Source of the DNA: an uncultured Acetatifactor sp.
Lineage (GTDB): Bacteria; Bacillota; Clostridia; Lachnospirales; Lachnospiraceae
Reading direction: 5' to 3'
Length of the DNA stretch: 64,000 bases
NCBI GenBank assembly: GCA_910586485.1
Contig: CAJUIA010000006.1
Location: 62,001-126,000 of the forward strand
Part shown: piece after piece, positions 61,349 to 64,000 of the stretch
Numbering within the stretch: the stretch's first letter is position 1
Layout of the letters: each line of letters begins with the position of its first letter
Translations under genes and position numbers: made by a program
The notes under the pieces: model-generated
The model's database searches: none
What the model saw: only the letters and a program-made list of their open reading frames with translations
What the model was told of the DNA's origin: nothing

Positions 61349-63770
61349 GAAAGGAAAGAGAATTATTCGGAGTCTGGCGGCTCTGGTCCTTGCGGGCAGC
61401 GTCGGGTCAGCTTCTATCAGCGCACAGGCCTATGTGCCTACCAACAGGGATACGAAGGTGGCGCCGGAAAAGGCGGAATATACGCCGGAGGAATATTCGG
61501 ATTATGAGCTTCTGTCAGAGACCGGGACGGTCAGGTATTACTGGCGGGAGGATCGGGATATTCTGGCTATCGTTGACAAGCAGACGGGCTTCTGCATCAA
61601 GACCGGGGCGGACCTGCCTTTCTCCGGCGACGTGAAGGATGCAGTGAAGGCTTTGGAGAAGGCGGATGCGCAGGCGGCGGAAATTCTGGCAGCGGCGGAA
61701 AGCTATCCGGATGACTTAAACGCTACCTATGTGGGCATTGCCAATTCCCTGATTACGGTGGAGTACTATGAGAGCGACAAGATCAAGTATCTGTCCTCGG
61801 CTTCGGAATCCGGCGTGGAGTCGGTTTTAAGCAAGGTGACAGAGGGGAAATACTGTCTGGACATTCATTTCACCGGCATCGACGTACAGATCAAGGCCTA
61901 CCTGACATTGGGAGAGGACAGTGTGGATTATTATATTCCCCATGGCGAGATGAGCGGGACCGGCTTGAACAAGCTGGCAGCCATTGATATTACGCCCTTT
62001 CTGGGAGCCAGCGGCGGACGGATGAACGTGATGAATCCGGAGACCCTGGAGTGGGAAACGGTGGATAATTACCGGGTGCCGGGCTATGTGCTGGTACCGG
62101 ACGGCAGCGGCAGCCTGATCCGTTTTGTGGACAATACCTCCACCTTCAATTCTTATGTGGGGGATGTGTACGGAAAGGATTATGCCACGGAGACCTATTA
62201 CAATTTTGCTTATTATGACGATGTTCCCGTGAAGGAGCCGGTGATGCCGGTGTTCGGCATTGCCCACGGAGACGGGCAGATGGCCTTTGCGGCCTGGGCC
62301 AACCAGGGCGCGGAGTATATGGAGATTATCGTCAATCCCGACGGCACCAGAGGCACTACCTACACCTGGGCTTACCCCAGATTTGAGCTCAATATTAACT
62401 ACTACCAGCTTTACGACGAAAAGGGCAGCGGCTTCTTTAAGCAGATGGATGAGATTTATCAGTATGACATTGATATGACCTATGCTTTTCTGTTTGGAGA
62501 CGGCAGCGACGGCACGCCGGCAGCGGATTATACCGGCATGGCCAGGGCTTACAGGGAATATCTGATTGCGACCGGCGAGCTGACACCCCTTGGGGCACAG
62601 GCGGGAGACATTCCCCTGCGTCTGGACTTTATCATGGCGGATTCCAAGAGCGGTATTGTGGGCAATACCCAGGTCCAGGTGACGACGGCAAAGGACGTGG
62701 AGGATATTTTAAATCAGGTGATGTCAAAGGGAATCACCAATATCAATTCCGGGCTGATCGGCTGGCAGAAGAAGGGAGAGAGCCTTTCCAAGCCGTACAA
62801 GATGAGCTTTTCCGGAGCCATTGGCAGTAAGGGTGATTTTAAGGGCCTGATACAGGACTTCCGGGAAAAGGGTGTTGACATTTCCTTTTCCAGAGATGTG
62901 ATCACCATCAACAAGGATATGATGGGTTACTATAATACGGCGGTGAGGTGTATCAGCAACTGGTACTTAAGCATTGACAAGGAGGCGATCCTGCCGGAAA
63001 ACGTGCCCACCAGTCTGTTCAGCTATGCCACGCCCACGAAGACTGCGTCCTGGATTAACACCCTGGCAGACAAAACCTCGGATTTTTCGGGCAGCCTGAC
63101 CCTGGCGGAGATGCCTCACGTGCTTACCTCCAACTGGAACAGGGACGGGGTGGTGACCAGCCTCACGGATGCGGCGGCATTGTACCGGGATACTCTGGAA
63201 AAGGTAAACGGGGAGATGCTGTTAAATCTGGAAAATCCGCACAGCTACCTTTGGAAATATACGGACCGTTATCTTCAGATTCCGGTGGGAAGCTCCCAGT
63301 ATGTATTTGAGACGGATTCGGTGCCCTTCCTGGAGATGGTGCTGCATGGGACCATGGAGATGTACGCCCCTTACGCGAACTTTTCCTTCTATACACAGGA
63401 CAGCATGTTAAGGATGATAGATTATAATATCTCGCCCTCCTTTATCCTCTCCAGAGAGCCTTCCTATAAGCTGGCGGATACCTTTTCCGCGAATTATTAT
63501 TCCACGGAATATTCTCTGTATGAGGAGCTGATCGGGCAGGTGTACGGGACGGTGAACGAGGTCTTAAGCCAGGTTCAGGGCTATGAATGGACCTACAGAT
63601 ATGTACCGGAAAACGGAGTGGTGATCAACACTTATCAAAAGGGCTCTGAAACCAGGTATGTGATCATCAATTATACCGAGAACGAAGTGACTTATCAGGG
63701 GATACCCGTGGCACCGGAAAGTGCAGCGGTGACAGGAGACTCTGGAGAAGGAGGTGTGAGCAATGGCTGA
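61338..63770 (+). CDS. DUF5696-like secreted protein, possible glycan-active enzyme
   Basis: An 810-residue protein with signal peptide (1-31, cleavage near AQAYVP). N-terminal beta-sandwich parts (GTVRYYWREDRDILAIVDKQ, YVLVPDGSGSLIRFVDN) precede a barrel-like C-terminal half (IPLRLDFIMADSKSGI, GLIGWQKKGES, ISFSRDVITINKDMMGYYN). The layout resembles that of glycoside hydrolases with an N-terminal sandwich, and I think of DUF5696 for it, but the catalytic residues are not proven. Ribosome site AAGGAG is 10 nt before ATG 61338. It overlaps the next permease gene by 8 bp, so it is part of the operon. Confidence 0.75.
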   Translation: MSYKKGKRIIRSLAALVLAGSVGSASISAQAYVPTNRDTKVAPEKAEYTPEEYSDYELLSETGTVRYYWREDRDILAIVDKQTGFCIKTGADLPFSGDVKDAVKALEKADAQAAEILAAAESYPDDLNATYVGIANSLITVEYYESDKIKYLSSASESGVESVLSKVTEGKYCLDIHFTGIDVQIKAYLTLGEDSVDYYIPHGEMSGTGLNKLAAIDITPFLGASGGRMNVMNPETLEWETVDNYRVPGYVLVPDGSGSLIRFVDNTSTFNSYVGDVYGKDYATETYYNFAYYDDVPVKEPVMPVFGIAHGDGQMAFAAWANQGAEYMEIIVNPDGTRGTTYTWAYPRFELNINYYQLYDEKGSGFFKQMDEIYQYDIDMTYAFLFGDGSDGTPAADYTGMARAYREYLIATGELTPLGAQAGDIPLRLDFIMADSKSGIVGNTQVQVTTAKDVEDILNQVMSKGITNINSGLIGWQKKGESLSKPYKMSFSGAIGSKGDFKGLIQDFREKGVDISFSRDVITINKDMMGYYNTAVRCISNWYLSIDKEAILPENVPTSLFSYATPTKTASWINTLADKTSDFSGSLTLAEMPHVLTSNWNRDGVVTSLTDAAALYRDTLEKVNGEMLLNLENPHSYLWKYTDRYLQIPVGSSQYVFETDSVPFLEMVLHGTMEMYAPYANFSFYTQDSMLRMIDYNISPSFILSREPSYKLADTFSANYYSTEYSLYEELIGQVYGTVNEVLSQVQGYEWTYRYVPENGVVINTYQKGSETRYVIINYTENEVTYQGIPVAPESAAVTGDSGEGGVSNG

Positions 63771-64000
63771 AAAGGCTGGAAAAAAGGCAGTGAAGGAAAA
63801 AAACGTGAAAGAAATTTCACTGCGCAGGGGCAGGCGGGCCCCCAGCTATGAGAAACGCCAAAATCGTCTGGGGTATGGATTCATGCTTCCCTGGATCATC
63901 GGGTTTGTGGTTTTTACCCTGATTCCCTTCGGAGCCACCATTGTCTTAAGCTTCTGTAATGTGAGTACCAATGTTACAGGCTATGACATCACCTTTGCAG
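63763..64000 (+). CDS. Carbohydrate ABC permease, N-terminal part (cut by window edge)
   Basis: 79 residues are visible before the edge. A basic tail (AEKAGKKAVKEKNVKEISLR) is followed by LGYGFMLPWIIGFVVFTLIP, the first span of a MalF-type sugar permease. GGAGG lies 8 nt before the ATG and the gene overlaps the DUF5696 stop. It would be the third permease of the operon, suggesting a second channel pair beyond the window. Confidence 0.85.
   Translation, partial: MAEKAGKKAVKEKNVKEISLRRGRRAPSYEKRQNRLGYGFMLPWIIGFVVFTLIPFGATIVLSFCNVSTNVTGYDITFA

Overview
The window reads as chromosomal DNA of a Lachnospiraceae-like gut Firmicute (Clostridia). This rests on protein style only: a PPi-type phosphofructokinase, rubrerythrin, class B sortase, MBOAT/DHHW acyl-transfer loci, many Gram-positive lipoproteins with a lipobox, strong GGAGG ribosome sites, and sigma-A promoters of the TTGACA-17-TATAAT or extended TGnTATAAT type. 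No rRNA, CRISPR array, intact insertion sequence or plasmid/phage replication gene was seen. One tRNA gene (Pro, anticodon AGG) is present.

Layout. 1-7.3 kb: end of an unknown gene, a lipoprotein, an ABC ATPase plus large permease, then an MBOAT O-acyltransferase with an SGNH-type partner, closed by a strong terminator. 7.4-18.8 kb: housekeeping and envelope genes: PPi-phosphofructokinase (minus strand), a PAS-GGDEF-EAL protein, a second MBOAT locus (small lipoprotein, MBOAT, DHHW protein), a PepD-type dipeptidase carrying an in-frame 54-bp tandem repeat, and a GH2 beta-galactosidase. 18.88 kb: tRNA-Pro. 19-22 kb: an AT-rich accessory patch directly behind the tRNA, holding a Fic protein, a DUF4157-plus-deaminase putative toxin, a truncated Uma2 nuclease and a two-gene toxin-antitoxin module whose promoter lies inside a 54-bp palindrome. 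22-26.3 kb: RtcB-type RNA ligase, a methyltransferase, sortase B and an RlmD/TrmA-like RNA methyltransferase. 26.4-30.4 kb: a decaying restriction island: an HsdM scrap, a second Fic protein, a damaged XRE regulator, a frameshifted BsoBI/AvaI-like restriction gene and its intact methyltransferase.

30.4-38 kb: a spermidine-synthase-like membrane fusion, a CapA-like lipoprotein with 45-bp repeats, rubrerythrin behind a structured leader, asparaginase, thioredoxin, and a MotA/MotB-like pair resembling the ZorA/ZorB stator without the rest of Zorya. 38-44 kb: an XRE membrane protein and a lantibiotic-protection-type ABC transporter (minus strand) divergent from a two-component system. 44-48 kb: two tandem LacI-family paralogues and a beta-helix lipoprotein. 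48-52 kb: small metabolic and regulatory genes, including an HTH-receiver fusion. 52.5-64 kb: a large carbohydrate ABC operon (two binding proteins, one a 1001-residue fusion, three permeases up to the edge, an NHL/TPR/Yip1-like membrane protein and a DUF5696 protein), running off the right end.

A recurring palindrome AAAACGTTTT lies in the promoter of the first LacI gene and twice upstream of the carbohydrate ABC operon 8 kb away. This suggests that the LacI pair, the beta-helix protein and the ABC operon form one sugar-responsive regulon. The most unusual items are the DUF4157-deaminase protein, the promoter buried in a palindrome at 21154-21207, the frameshifted restriction gene beside an intact methylase, the LacI-ABC operator link, and the leader element shared by two unrelated genes (10693 and 41961).
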